Below are positions 53,262 through 62,580 of a stretch of 64,000 nucleotides of DNA, piece by piece (the stretch's first letter is position 1; every line of letters starts with the position of its first letter). Location: NCBI GenBank assembly GCA_963733085.1, contig CAVTBY010000016.1, forward strand, positions 1 through 64,000, read 5' to 3'. This stretch comes from Desertimonas sp963733085 (GTDB lineage: Bacteria; Actinomycetota; Acidimicrobiia; Acidimicrobiales; Ilumatobacteraceae). A model generated the notes under the pieces. The model worked only from the letters and a program-made list of their open reading frames with translations. It had not been told where the DNA came from and ran no database searches. The translations under genes were made by a program, and so were the position numbers.

Positions 53262-54551
53262 ATGACTGCCACCATCACTGCCGAAGCCGACGTTGTGTCG
53301 GTGTCGTTGGATGATCGCATCGCCGCCGTCTGCGGTCACCTCAACGCTTGCTACGCCGAGTTGGTCGAGTTGCTCGAGGAGGTCATCGCCACCGCGGCGT
53401 GGGTAGGGCCGGGGATTCGTTCGGTCGAGCATTGGATCGGCTGGCGCACCGGCCTTTCGGGGGCGCATTGCCGCACGCTTGCGGCGTTGGTCGCTGCCTC
53501 CGACACCCACCCGCGGGTGATCGAGGCATTCCGTGCCGGCGAGTTGTCGATCGATCAGGCCGGGCTGGCGATCAAGGCCCGCCCCGAACACGACGCAGAC
53601 GTCGCCAACATGGCCCGGGCGATGACGTTGTCACAGCTACGTGTCAGCGTGCGCGCCTCCAACGTGTCCGGTGCCGAACGCGACACCGCCGCTGCCGCCA
53701 AGCGAGCTGCCGACGCCGAGCCCACCGACGACGCCGAACCCGATGATGCCGAACTGGACGACCCACCCGAACCGCCGGCACCCGCACCGTCACCCGGTCT
53801 GCGTGAGTACTTGTCGTTGCTTCAGGACGAGGATGGGTCGTGGCGGTTGCACGGCCGCCTCGACGGCGACCACGGCGCTGTGGTCGATGCCGCCCTGGCC
53901 GAGGCCCGCGACCGCCTGTTCCGCGACGGCCAACGCGACGTCACCTGGGTCGACGCGTTGGTCGACATCGCTGAACGCTCACTGGATGCGGCGCCGATCG
54001 AGCGACGCGAGCGCCACCGGGTCAACGTGTTCATCGATCCGGACCTGTCAGCGGCGGTGACGTGGATCAACGGCATCGCCATGCCCGACGCGATCGCCCG
54101 GCTGTACACGTGCGACGGCACGATCAACCCGATCTTCGTCACCGAGGGGCGTCCGGTCAGTGTCGGCCGCAGCCAGCGGATCGTCCCCGAACGCACCCGC
54201 CGGCTCGTCTTGCACCGCGACAAGCAATGCGCCAACCCGCTGTGCGGGGCAACCCGCGGGCTCGAGGTCCATCACATCATCCACTGGAGCGACGGCGGCG
54301 GCACCGACACCTGGAACCTCGTCGCGCTCTGCCGACGATGTCACCGCGACCATCACCTCGGCCGCCTCGACATCTCCGGCAACGCCGACCAACCCGACGA
54401 CATAACCTTCCGCGACGAACACGGCCGACCGATCGACACGGCCACCCACGCCCACAAACCACCCGGACCACCACCAACCCCGCTACGCCCCTACCACCAC
54501 CCCCTCGGCGAACGCCTCCAACGCTGGGCCATCTACTTCAACACCAACTGA
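53262..54551 (+). CDS. DUF222 / 13E12-type HNH endonuclease
   Basis: 429 aa from the ATG at 53262. The N-terminal ~230 residues are the helical DUF222 region (SVEHWIGWRTGLSGAHCRTL). The C-terminal HNH motif is intact: CANPLCGATR, LEVHHIIHWSDGGGTDTWNL and CRRCHRDHH, with paired CxxxxC/CxxC zinc ligands. An acidic Pro-rich linker (~155-185) separates the parts. These genes are multi-copy in actinobacteria and are sometimes linked to mobile introns or repeats. The role of this copy is unknown. Confidence 0.9.
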   Translation: MTATITAEADVVSVSLDDRIAAVCGHLNACYAELVELLEEVIATAAWVGPGIRSVEHWIGWRTGLSGAHCRTLAALVAASDTHPRVIEAFRAGELSIDQAGLAIKARPEHDADVANMARAMTLSQLRVSVRASNVSGAERDTAAAAKRAADAEPTDDAEPDDAELDDPPEPPAPAPSPGLREYLSLLQDEDGSWRLHGRLDGDHGAVVDAALAEARDRLFRDGQRDVTWVDALVDIAERSLDAAPIERRERHRVNVFIDPDLSAAVTWINGIAMPDAIARLYTCDGTINPIFVTEGRPVSVGRSQRIVPERTRRLVLHRDKQCANPLCGATRGLEVHHIIHWSDGGGTDTWNLVALCRRCHRDHHLGRLDISGNADQPDDITFRDEHGRPIDTATHAHKPPGPPPTPLRPYHHPLGERLQRWAIYFNTN

Positions 54552-54567
54552 CGTCTAGCCTGCGGCG

Positions 54568-55508
54568 ATGGACGTTGTCGACTGGCTGCTCGAAGGCGAC
54601 CCTGCGATCCGTTGGCAGGTGCTCGACGATCTCACCGACGCCTCGGACGACGAGGTTGTTGCGGAGCGAGCGCGTGTGGAGCACGAGGGCTGGGGCGCCC
54701 GCCTGCTGGCGCTGGAAGATGCCGACGGGTTGTGGGATGGCGGCGCCTGCTTTCCGGGAGCCTTTACCGGCGGAGAGCCCGGGCAACCGTGGACGGCGAC
54801 GATGCACACACTGCAGACCCTGCAGATCCTCGGGCTCGACCCGGCTTCCAAGGCTGCCCGCAAGGCCACCGAGCTCGTCGCCGAGAATTGCCGCTGGGAG
54901 CACGCCGGCCAGCGCTACTTCGACGGCGAGGTCGAGCCGTGCATCAACGGCCGGACGATCGAGACGGGCGCCTACCTGGGGGTGGACGTTGCCCCGATCG
55001 TCGAGCGAATCCTCGGCGAGCGGCTCGCCGACGGTGGCTGGAATTGCGAAGCCGAGAACGGGTCGGTGCGCTCGTCGTTCGACACGACGATCAACGTGCT
55101 CGATGGACTGGTCGAGTATCGAGCGCGCCACCGGCGGTTCCCCGGAGGTGCTCGAGGCACGTCGCGGCGGAGAGGGGTACTTGCTCGAACGCAACCTGTT
55201 CCGCCGAAAGAGCACGGGCGAGGTCGTCGACCCGGCGTATCTCGACTTCGCGTTCCCGTACTACTGGCACTACGACGTGCTCCGCGCCCTCGACTACTTC
55301 CGCCGCGCCGGCGCCGACCCGGATCCGCGGATGAGCGAGGCTGTCGAGGTCGTGCGATCGAAACGGCAGGCCGATGGTCGCTGGCAGCTCGATCGCGTCC
55401 ATCCGGGTCGCGTCCACTTCGACATCGAGGAAGGCGTCGGGGCGCCGAGCCGCTGGAACACCCTGCCGCGCCCTGCGAGTGCTGAAGTGGTGGGACGAGT
55501 CGTGCTGA
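54568..55508 (+). CDS. Alpha-toroid (squalene-cyclase/prenyltransferase-like) repeat protein (two frameshifts)
   Basis: About 312 aa if one base is removed near 55120 and one near 55465. WLLEGDPAIRWQVLDDL is a common opening of this bacterial family. Repeats with the QW-like pattern follow: DGLWDGGACF, DGGWNCEAENGSVRSSFDTT and DGRWQLDRVHPGRVHFD. Restored, it ends NTLRALRVLKWWDES. No catalytic DxDD or DCTAE motif is seen, so enzymatic cyclisation is not supported. It overlaps the MDR gene start. Confidence 0.7.
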
Positions 55509-56491
55509 TCGACGCGTGGATCCTCGACGAATCGCCCGGGACATATCGCTGGGGCCAGATCGAGTTGGCGCCGCCCGCCGCCGACGAGGTGCTCGTGCGG
55601 GTCGAGGCGAGCGCCCTCAACCATCTCGACGTGTGGTCGACGCAAGGACTCCCCAAGCCACCGCTGCCGCACGTGCCCGGCTGCGACGTCGCGGGCGTCG
55701 TCGAGGCAACAGGCTCCGAGGTCGAGGGTGTCGCAGTCGGCGACGAGGTCGTCGTCAACCCTGGCGTGTCACCGATCGCCGACATCATCGCCCTCGGCAA
55801 CGACAGCCCGATGGGCCGCGGATTTGCCATCTACGGCGAGCACATGTGGGGTGGGCATGCGACACATGCGATCGCTCCGGCACGCAACGTCGTGCCGCGC
55901 CCCGCCGGCCGCTCGTGGGAGGAGTGCGCTGCCTACCCGCTGGCCACGCTCACCGCCTACCGCATGTTGCGGCGAGCGCGCATCGCTGCCGGGCAGACCG
56001 TCCTCGTCGTCGGCATCGGGGCCGGTGTGTCGTGCGCGGCGCTGGCGATTGCCCGCCACCTCGGGGCCGACGTCGTGGCGACGAGCCGGAGTGCGGCCAA
56101 GCGTGAAGCAGCGTTGGAGATGGGCGCGAAGGAAGTCATCGACTCGGCGGCGGAGCGATGGGACGTGCGCGCCGACATCGTCGTCGAGAGCGTCGGCCCG
56201 GCGACGTGGAACCAATCGGTACGGGCGCTCAAGCCCGGTGGCCGCCTCGTCGTGTGTGGCGGCACCTCGGGCAACAAGGCGGAGATCAACCTGCCTGTGC
56301 TCTTCTTCAAGCAGTTCGAGATCATCGGCTCGTCGATGGGGAGCTATCAAGAGTTCGCCGAGGTGACGACGTTGATGGCCGGCGGTCTCGCCGTGCACGT
56401 CGACCAGGCGTTCGATCTCGCCGACTATCCGGCCGCGCTGGCGCGCATGGAGGCGGGCGAGCAACTCGGCAAGATCGTCCTCCGGCACTGA
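55502..56491 (+). CDS. Zinc-type alcohol dehydrogenase/quinone oxidoreductase (MDR superfamily)
   Basis: 329 aa from the GTG at 55502. The GroES-like half has ASALNHLDVW and PHVPGCDVAGVVEATG; the NAD(P) half has the VLVVGIGAGVSCAALAIARHLGA Rossmann loop, GRLVVCGGTSG and the terminal GKIVLRH. Zinc ligands of true alcohol dehydrogenases are mostly absent, favouring the quinone-reductase/enoyl-reductase branch. The start overlaps the end of the toroid gene. Confidence 0.87.
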   Translation: MLIDAWILDESPGTYRWGQIELAPPAADEVLVRVEASALNHLDVWSTQGLPKPPLPHVPGCDVAGVVEATGSEVEGVAVGDEVVVNPGVSPIADIIALGNDSPMGRGFAIYGEHMWGGHATHAIAPARNVVPRPAGRSWEECAAYPLATLTAYRMLRRARIAAGQTVLVVGIGAGVSCAALAIARHLGADVVATSRSAAKREAALEMGAKEVIDSAAERWDVRADIVVESVGPATWNQSVRALKPGGRLVVCGGTSGNKAEINLPVLFFKQFEIIGSSMGSYQEFAEVTTLMAGGLAVHVDQAFDLADYPAALARMEAGEQLGKIVLRH

Positions 56492-56501
56492 GCCGCGGTG
56501 C

Positions 56502-57540
56502 TCAGGCAGAGTCGCGGCGCACGAGTGAGACGTCCACCGTCTCGCGGCGCGGGAGGACCGTCCGGGTCGCTGCGCATCTGCATCAGCATCTCGACCGCAC
56601 GGGCACCCATCTGTTCGCGGTCGATGCGCACAGAGGTGAGCGACGGCCGCACGAGGGCACTGAGGGCGATGTCGTCGACACCGATCACCGCCACGTCCTC
56701 GGGGACGCGCCGGCCGAGATCCTCGAGGGCGCGGATTGCTCCGATCGCCATGATGTCGTTGTAGGCGAGCACGCCGTCGAGGTCGGGGAACCGTTCCACC
56801 AGCCGGCGCACGCCGTCCGCCCCTCCATCCATCGACTCGTCGGCCCACACGACGTGGTGGCGGGCATCGGCCACCGTCGTGGCGATCGCTTCACGGAAGC
56901 CTCGCTCGCGAGGTTCGTCGACGAACTCACTGCTCGGGCTCGACACCATGCCGAGAACGTGGCGGCCGCTCGTCCGGAAATGTTCGACGGCGAGATGGGC
57001 ACCACCTTCTGTGTCGGACTCGACCGAGCCGATGCCGTGGTGATCGATGCGGTAGTCGACCGTGACCACGGGAAACGTGGGGTGGGCCACGGCCCGCAAC
57101 TGATCCTGGCTACCGCGGACGGGAAAGGCGATCAGACCGTCACAACCACGGTCGACGAGTGACTGGATGACGTCGCCCTGCCGGTCGACATCACCTTCGG
57201 AGCTGGTGAGGAAGACGAGGTACCCGAAGCGGTCGCAGGCGTGCTGAATGCCGCGGGCGAGCTCGCTGAAGAAGGGGTCGGTGAGGTAGGTGGCGATCAG
57301 CCCGAGCGTTGAGCTCTGCCGGGTGACGAGGCTGCGGGCGAGCAGGTTGGGCCGGTAGCCGAGCTCGTCGATGGCGGCCTGCACCCGATCACGGGTTCGG
57401 TTTGCTGGGCCAGGGCGGTCGTTGACGACCCGCGACACAGTGCGGATCGAGACCCCGGCGCGCGCCGCGATGTCATGCAACGTGGGGGCCCGGCGGCCGG
57501 TCGGACCGGCGGGTCGATGCGGGGGACCGGCGCTGCTCAT
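56502..57540 (-). CDS. LacI-family repressor of the galactan locus (frameshift near C-terminus)
   Basis: About 345 aa if one C is removed near 56550; the unrepaired frame runs on into unrelated sequence to 56425. The LacI HTH (TLHDIAARAGVSIRTVSRVV) lies at ~19-38, with the hinge RPNLLARSL and a periplasmic-binding-protein core (STLGLIATYLTDPFFSELARGI, LAYNDIMAIGAIRALEDLG, IGVDDIALS). Restored, the C-terminus reads RRETVDVSLVRRDSA, as expected for the family. It diverges from the GH42 gene, with a palindromic operator between. Confidence 0.88.
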
Positions 57541-57600
57541 ACGTTTCGACTCGTGCGAGGAGGTACCTTATCCACAGTCAAAGGCTCAGGTCGGACGCAT

Positions 57601-57614
57601 TGCCAACGTTGGCA
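57601..57614. promoter_or_regulatory. LacI-type operator TGCCAACGTTGGCA
   Basis: A perfect 14-bp palindrome with the central CG typical of LacI-family sites. It lies 61 bp from the repressor start and about 40 bp upstream of the GH42 start, positioned to repress both. Confidence 0.8.
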
Positions 57615-57654
57615 GGAATTGCTACGGTGAGCCTCCTTGGGGGATGCGGTGAGG

Positions 57655-59668
57655 ATGGTCGGGGGACCGTCGTCGCTCTGGTTCGGAGGCGACTACAACC
57701 CGGAACAGTGGCCCGAGTCGGTGCGCGTCGCCGACCTCGACGCGCTCGAGCGCCTCGGCGTCAACACCGTCACGTTGGGCGTCTTCTCCTGGGCGCTGCT
57801 CCAGCCGGCCAAGAACACGTTCGAGCTCGGCTGGCTCGAGCGCGTCGTCGACGCCGTCGCCGGACAAGGGGTCGGAGTCGTGTTGGCCACACCCACTGCG
57901 GCGCAGCCGGCTTGGATGTCGGCGGCATTTCCGGAGATCCTTCCGGTCGACTCCTCGGGCCGCCGGCGCAGGCACGGCGGGAGGGTCAACTACTGCCCGT
58001 CATCGACTGCGTACCGGGAAGCGTCTGCGGAGATCGCCGGAGTGCTTGCCGATCGTCTTGGCGGTCACGACGCCCTCCGGCTCTGGCATGTCAACAACGA
58101 GTACGGGCCGGTCTGCTACTGCGACCACTGCCTCGACGACTTTCGACGATGGCTGGCCGAGCGCTATGGCGATCTCACCGCGCTCAACGAGGCCTGGGGT
58201 ACCGGGGTCTGGGGCAACACGGTCTACGACTGGTCGGAGATCGAGTTCCCGTCCGAGCTCAACGCCATGGACGAACGGCGCCCGGGGCGGGTGCGCCTGT
58301 CGCCGAGCCCGAGCGTCTCCCTCGATCACGCCCGGTACTGCTCGTCGGTGTTGCTCGACTGCTTCTTGAACGAGAAGGCGGTGCTGCGTGATCGCACACC
58401 CACGGTCCCGGTGACGACGAATTTCCACGGGCCTGTCCAGGTGGTCGACTGGCACGAGTGGGCGGAGCACGTCGACCTCGTGTCGTGGGACTCGTACCCG
58501 CGGACCGATGGCCACTGGGCGCACCCGGCGTTCGGTCATGCGCTCGCCCGAGGGTCAGGACAACGACCTGAGTTCTTGGTCATGGAGGCGTCGCCAGGAC
58601 CGGTCAACTGGCACGAACTCGGAGCGCTCAAGCGCCCTGGCCGGGTTCGGCTGGAAGCGCTCCAGGCTGTCGCTCACGGATCGCGGGGGATGCTGTACTT
58701 TCAGGTTCGCCAGGCGCGCGCTGGCGCCGAACTGAGCCATGCCGCCCTGATCCCTCGTCACGGCCGGCTCGACACACGCACGGGTGCCGAGCTGCTGCGG
58801 CTGAGCGCCGACCTCCGCTCGATCGGGGTCGTCGCGCAGGACCACCGACTCGACACCGCGGTCGCCGTCGTTTTCGATTGGCCGAGCTGGTGGGGCCATC
58901 ACAACACCCCCGGCCTCGACCAGCGATCGCGCTACTTCGACACGGTCCGCGAGACCTACCGCGCGCTCGAGCGAGCGGGGGTGCGCTGTCGACGTGATCG
59001 GCAGCGGCGGGCCGATGTCCGGCTACGACGCGGTGGTCGCCCCGTTGCTCCACGTCGCCGGCGACACAACGGTCGCCACCCTCGCCGGCTTCGTTCGCGA
59101 CGGTGGCTTGCTCGTGACAACGTGCGGCTCGGCTGTCGTCGGCGACGACTGCCAGGTCCATCCCGACGGCGTCGATCCGGTTTGGCGCGAGCTCGTCGGC
59201 CTGTGGGTCGAGGAGACCGACGTCCAGCCGACCGGGGTCGTCAACAACGTGTCCTTTCTCGACGACGAGGAGATGTTCGGCGCCAAGGAACTATTCGACA
59301 TCGTTTGCTTGGAGTCGGCTATCGCGTTGGCCGAGTTTCGCGACGACTTCTATGCGGGGTCGCCGGCGGTCACGCTCAACCGCTTCGGTGCAGGCAGGGC
59401 GATGTACGTCGCCTCGCCGACCCCCGATCTCGTCGCCGCCGCCGTTGTCCGCGCGCTCGATCGACGTGGCCCGGAGGGCGGTGGCATCGAACGGCTCGTG
59501 TGGACGTCGGACGACGACGAGATCGTCTTCGTCCTCAACCACGGCGAGCACGATGCCACGGTCGAACTGACCAATGGAGAGTGGATCGACGTGCTCACCG
59601 GTCAGTCCCATCGCCATGCTGCGTCGGTTCCCGCGGCCGACGCGGTCGTGTTGCAGAGGTCGCGGTGA
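57655..59668 (+). CDS. ganA: GH42 beta-galactosidase (one frameshift)
   Basis: About 670 aa if one base is removed near 58990, the usual GH42 size. ATG at 57655 chosen; GTG at 57649 is possible. GGDYNPEQWP is the GH42 opening. Acid/base E149 (HVNNEYG) and nucleophile E311 (LVMEASPG) are present, with the zinc cysteines C114, C154, C156 and C159. The trimerisation domain follows after the break (SGYDAVVAPLLHV). No signal peptide: it would hydrolyse imported galacto-oligosaccharides in the cytosol. Confidence 0.9.
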
Positions 59669-61303
59669 AACTGCTCGCCGCCTGCGCCGCGGTGGCGGTC
59701 ACGATGCCGCCCGGCACAGCCGGCGATCCGGTCGAGCCGGCCGACGAGGTCGTCCTCGGCGTCGACCTGTCGTACGTCAACGAGGTGGAGGACTGCGGCG
59801 CGACGTTCCGCGACGGGACGCTCGACGACCCGTTCGCGATCCTCTCGGCGCGCGGCGCCAATGTCGTTCGTGCCCGACTGTGGAACGACCCGGACTGGAC
59901 CGACTACAGCACGCTCGATGATGTCATCCGCACGTTCGAGCGGGCCGGCGAGCACGGCATGCGCACCCTGCTCGACTTCCACTACTCCGACGAATGGGCA
60001 GATCCGAGCCGGCAAACTCCTCCTGCGGCATGGGCCGCGATCACTGACATCGACGAGCTCGCCGCCACCCTCGGCGACTACACGGCCGCGACGCTGCACG
60101 AGCTCGACGCCGCCGGCGTGCTGCCCGACATCGTGCAGATCGGCAACGAGATCAACAGTGGCCTCGTCAACGGCGCGGTCGGACTCGACTGGGACCACGA
60201 GCAGCCGCTGCTCGAAGCGGGCATCGCCGCCGTGCGTTCCGTCGCGGAGTCGACCGGACAGGAGATCGACGTGGTGCTGCACGTGGCGCAACCGGAGAAT
60301 GCCCTCGATTGGTTCGAACAGGCCGACGGTGGCGGGGCTCACCGACTTCGACGTGATCGGGCTGTCCTACTACCCGCAGTGGAGCAGCTTCACCCCGGCC
60401 GAGCTGGGTGCAGCGGTGCGGACGCTGTCAAACACCTCCGGCAAGGACGTCCTCGTCGTCGAGACGGGCTACCCGTGGACGGCCGACGGACGCGGGTGAC
60501 AGTGCCGACAACGTCCTCGATCTCCCGCTGCGCGGTTACGGCGTGTCTCCGGAGGGCCAAGCAGCAGTTCATGGCCGACCTCACATCGATCGTCGTCGCC
60601 AACGGGGGGTTGGGCACCGTCTACTGGGAGCCGGCGTGGGTGAGCACCGAGTGCCGGACACGGTGGGGGCAGGGCTCGCACTGGGACAACGCCACGCTGT
60701 TCGACTTCGACGGGACGCTGCATGCCGGTGCCGACTACCTCGGCACCGAGTACGACCGGCTCGTCGTTCCCAGCGGGGCGACGTCGGTGGCCGGCGACGC
60801 AACCGGCGACACCGACGATCCCGACGCTGACCTCACCGAGATCACCGCCGTCGGCGACGGCTCGGTGGCGATCACGGCGACGGTCGCCGGCGACGTCCGT
60901 CGGTGGCCGGGGACGGTGATCCTGGCGATCAATACCGAGGCGGGAGCCGGTGGCGACGGCGGCCGGCGTCCGTATGACTTCGCCGCCGACCAGCGGCCCG
61001 AGCTGCTCCTCGAGAGCAGCTGGAACGACGATCCCGGCGCCGGCTACGTGACGACCTCGATGAGCACCTGGCAGGACGGCGAGTGGGCGCCCTCCACGTT
61101 CACCGGGCGCGTGGAGATCGAGCCGGGCACCGACGGATCGACACTGACGTGGGTGTTTCCCGATGGTTCCGTCGACCCGACGGCCGAGGTGACGGTGATG
61201 ACCGCGCGGTCGCGGTCGCGCCGGCGCCCTCGCCGATGTCGTCGACCCTGGCACGCCGGACGTAGCCGTTGCCATGACGCTCGAGATCGGCGACAGCCGA
61301 TGA
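59665..61303 (+). CDS. ganB: GH53 endo-beta-1,4-galactanase, secreted (four frameshifts)
   Basis: About 544 aa if one base is removed near 60335, 60497, 60562 and 61208. A signal peptide (LLAACAAVAVTMPPGTA) precedes the GH53 barrel: GVDLSYVNEVEDCGATF, RARLWNDP, acid/base E162 in QIGNEINSG and the nucleophile in VVETGYPW (Glu codon 60461-60463). A C-terminal beta domain of ~170 residues (LTEITAVGDGSVAITATVAG) may bind carbohydrate. It cuts pectic galactan outside the cell. The GTG start overlaps the GH42 stop. Confidence 0.85.
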
Positions 61304-61341
61304 AATCCCCAATGAGCTACCAGTCACGAAAGGACACAACA

Positions 61342-62564
61342 GTGAGCACACACACCATCAGGCGGATCGGCGCCGTCGCTGCCGCACTTGCCGTCACCGT
61401 CGCCACCGGCGGGGGAGCGGTCGACGCTTCTTCGACGGAGGCATTGACCCTGTGGGTCTACGACGACGGTCGCATCCCGATTCTCACCGAACTCGGTGAC
61501 GAGTTCGAGCGAGGAGTTCGGCGTCGGCGTCACCGTCGAGGCCGTCGACCTCGCCGAGCTGCGCAACCAGATGCTGCTCGGGGTCGAGGGCAACGGTCCC
61601 GACCTTGCCATCATCCCGCACGACAACCTCGGTGCCCTCGTCGAGAACGGCGCCGTCGCCCCGGTCGACATCGGTGACAAGACGAGCGAGTACCTGCCAT
61701 CATCACTCGAGGGCTTCACGTACGACGGCGCTCTTATGGGCCTCCCGCTGGCCATCGAGAACATCGGCTTCTTCTACAACACCGACCTCGTCGAGACACC
61801 GCCGGCGACGTGGGAGGAGGTGCGAGAGGTCGGCGCCGCCCTCGTCGACAGCGGTGACGCGGAGCTCGCCATCGGGCTGCCCGGACCTGACCTACAACTC
61901 GTACCCGATCTACACCTCATTCGGCGGCTACATCTTCGGCCAGGACGCCGAGGGCCAGTTCACGGCCGACGACATCGGCATGACCAACGAGGGCATGGTC
62001 GAGGGACTGACGTACATCACCTCGCTCGTGGACGAGGGGTTGGCCACCGAGAACGTCGACTGGGAGGCCACCCACGTGCAGTTCGAGACCGGCGCTTCGG
62101 CGTTCATCATGACCGGGCCGTGGGCGATCAACCGCTTCCAGGACGCCGGCGTGCCCTACGCCATCGCTCCGTTCCCGGCCGCCGAGGAGGGCGGCGATGC
62201 CGGGTACCCGTTCCTCGGTGTCCAGGGCATGATCGTCAACGCCAACTCCGACCAGTTGCTCCTCGCCCAGGCATTCGCCTCCGAGAAGATCGCCACCGAG
62301 GACTCGATGCGGCGGATCTTCGAGGCCGAGCCACGCCCGTCGGCGTGGGCGTCGGTGTTCGAACTGGCTGACGACCCCGACACCCAGGCGTTCAATGCGG
62401 CAGGCGTCGGTGCCGTGCCGATGCCGTCGATCCCGGAGATGGGCTTCGTCTGGGATCCATGGGTGAACGCCGGGACGCTGGCGATCAGCGGCGAGCTCGA
62501 GCCCGCCGCCGCCCTCGAGCAGGCCGTGGAGCAGATCGAGTCGCAGATCGCCGCTCAAGGCTGA
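61342..62564 (+). CDS. ABC transporter sugar-binding protein, MalE/GanS-like (two frameshifts)
   Basis: About 406 aa if one base is removed near 61505 and one near 61885. GTG start with AAAGGA at 61329-61334. A Sec signal (IGAVAAALAVTVATGGGA) lacks a lipobox cysteine. LTLWVYDD, LAIIPHDNLGALVENGAVAP, IENIGFFYNTDLV and TGPWAINRFQDAGVPYAIAP are typical of maltodextrin-type solute-binding proteins. It should bind galacto-oligosaccharides released by the GH53 enzyme. Confidence 0.85.
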
Positions 62565-62580
62565 ACCGCGGCCCATCGCG

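Noticed and set aside
53262..54551. HNH protein as a homing endonuclease in an intron or a toxin of a defence system
   Set aside because: The DUF222 arrangement, own promoter and lack of intron ends or partner antitoxin fit the common multi-copy actinobacterial family.
57637..61677. A 1,346-codon open frame that could be read as a GH42-GH53-binding-protein fusion
   Set aside because: It is three separate genes that share a frame. The GH42 and binding-protein parts drift out of frame at breaks, and the four extra bases in GH53 shift its reading repeatedly. Each gene has its own start, and two have signal peptides.
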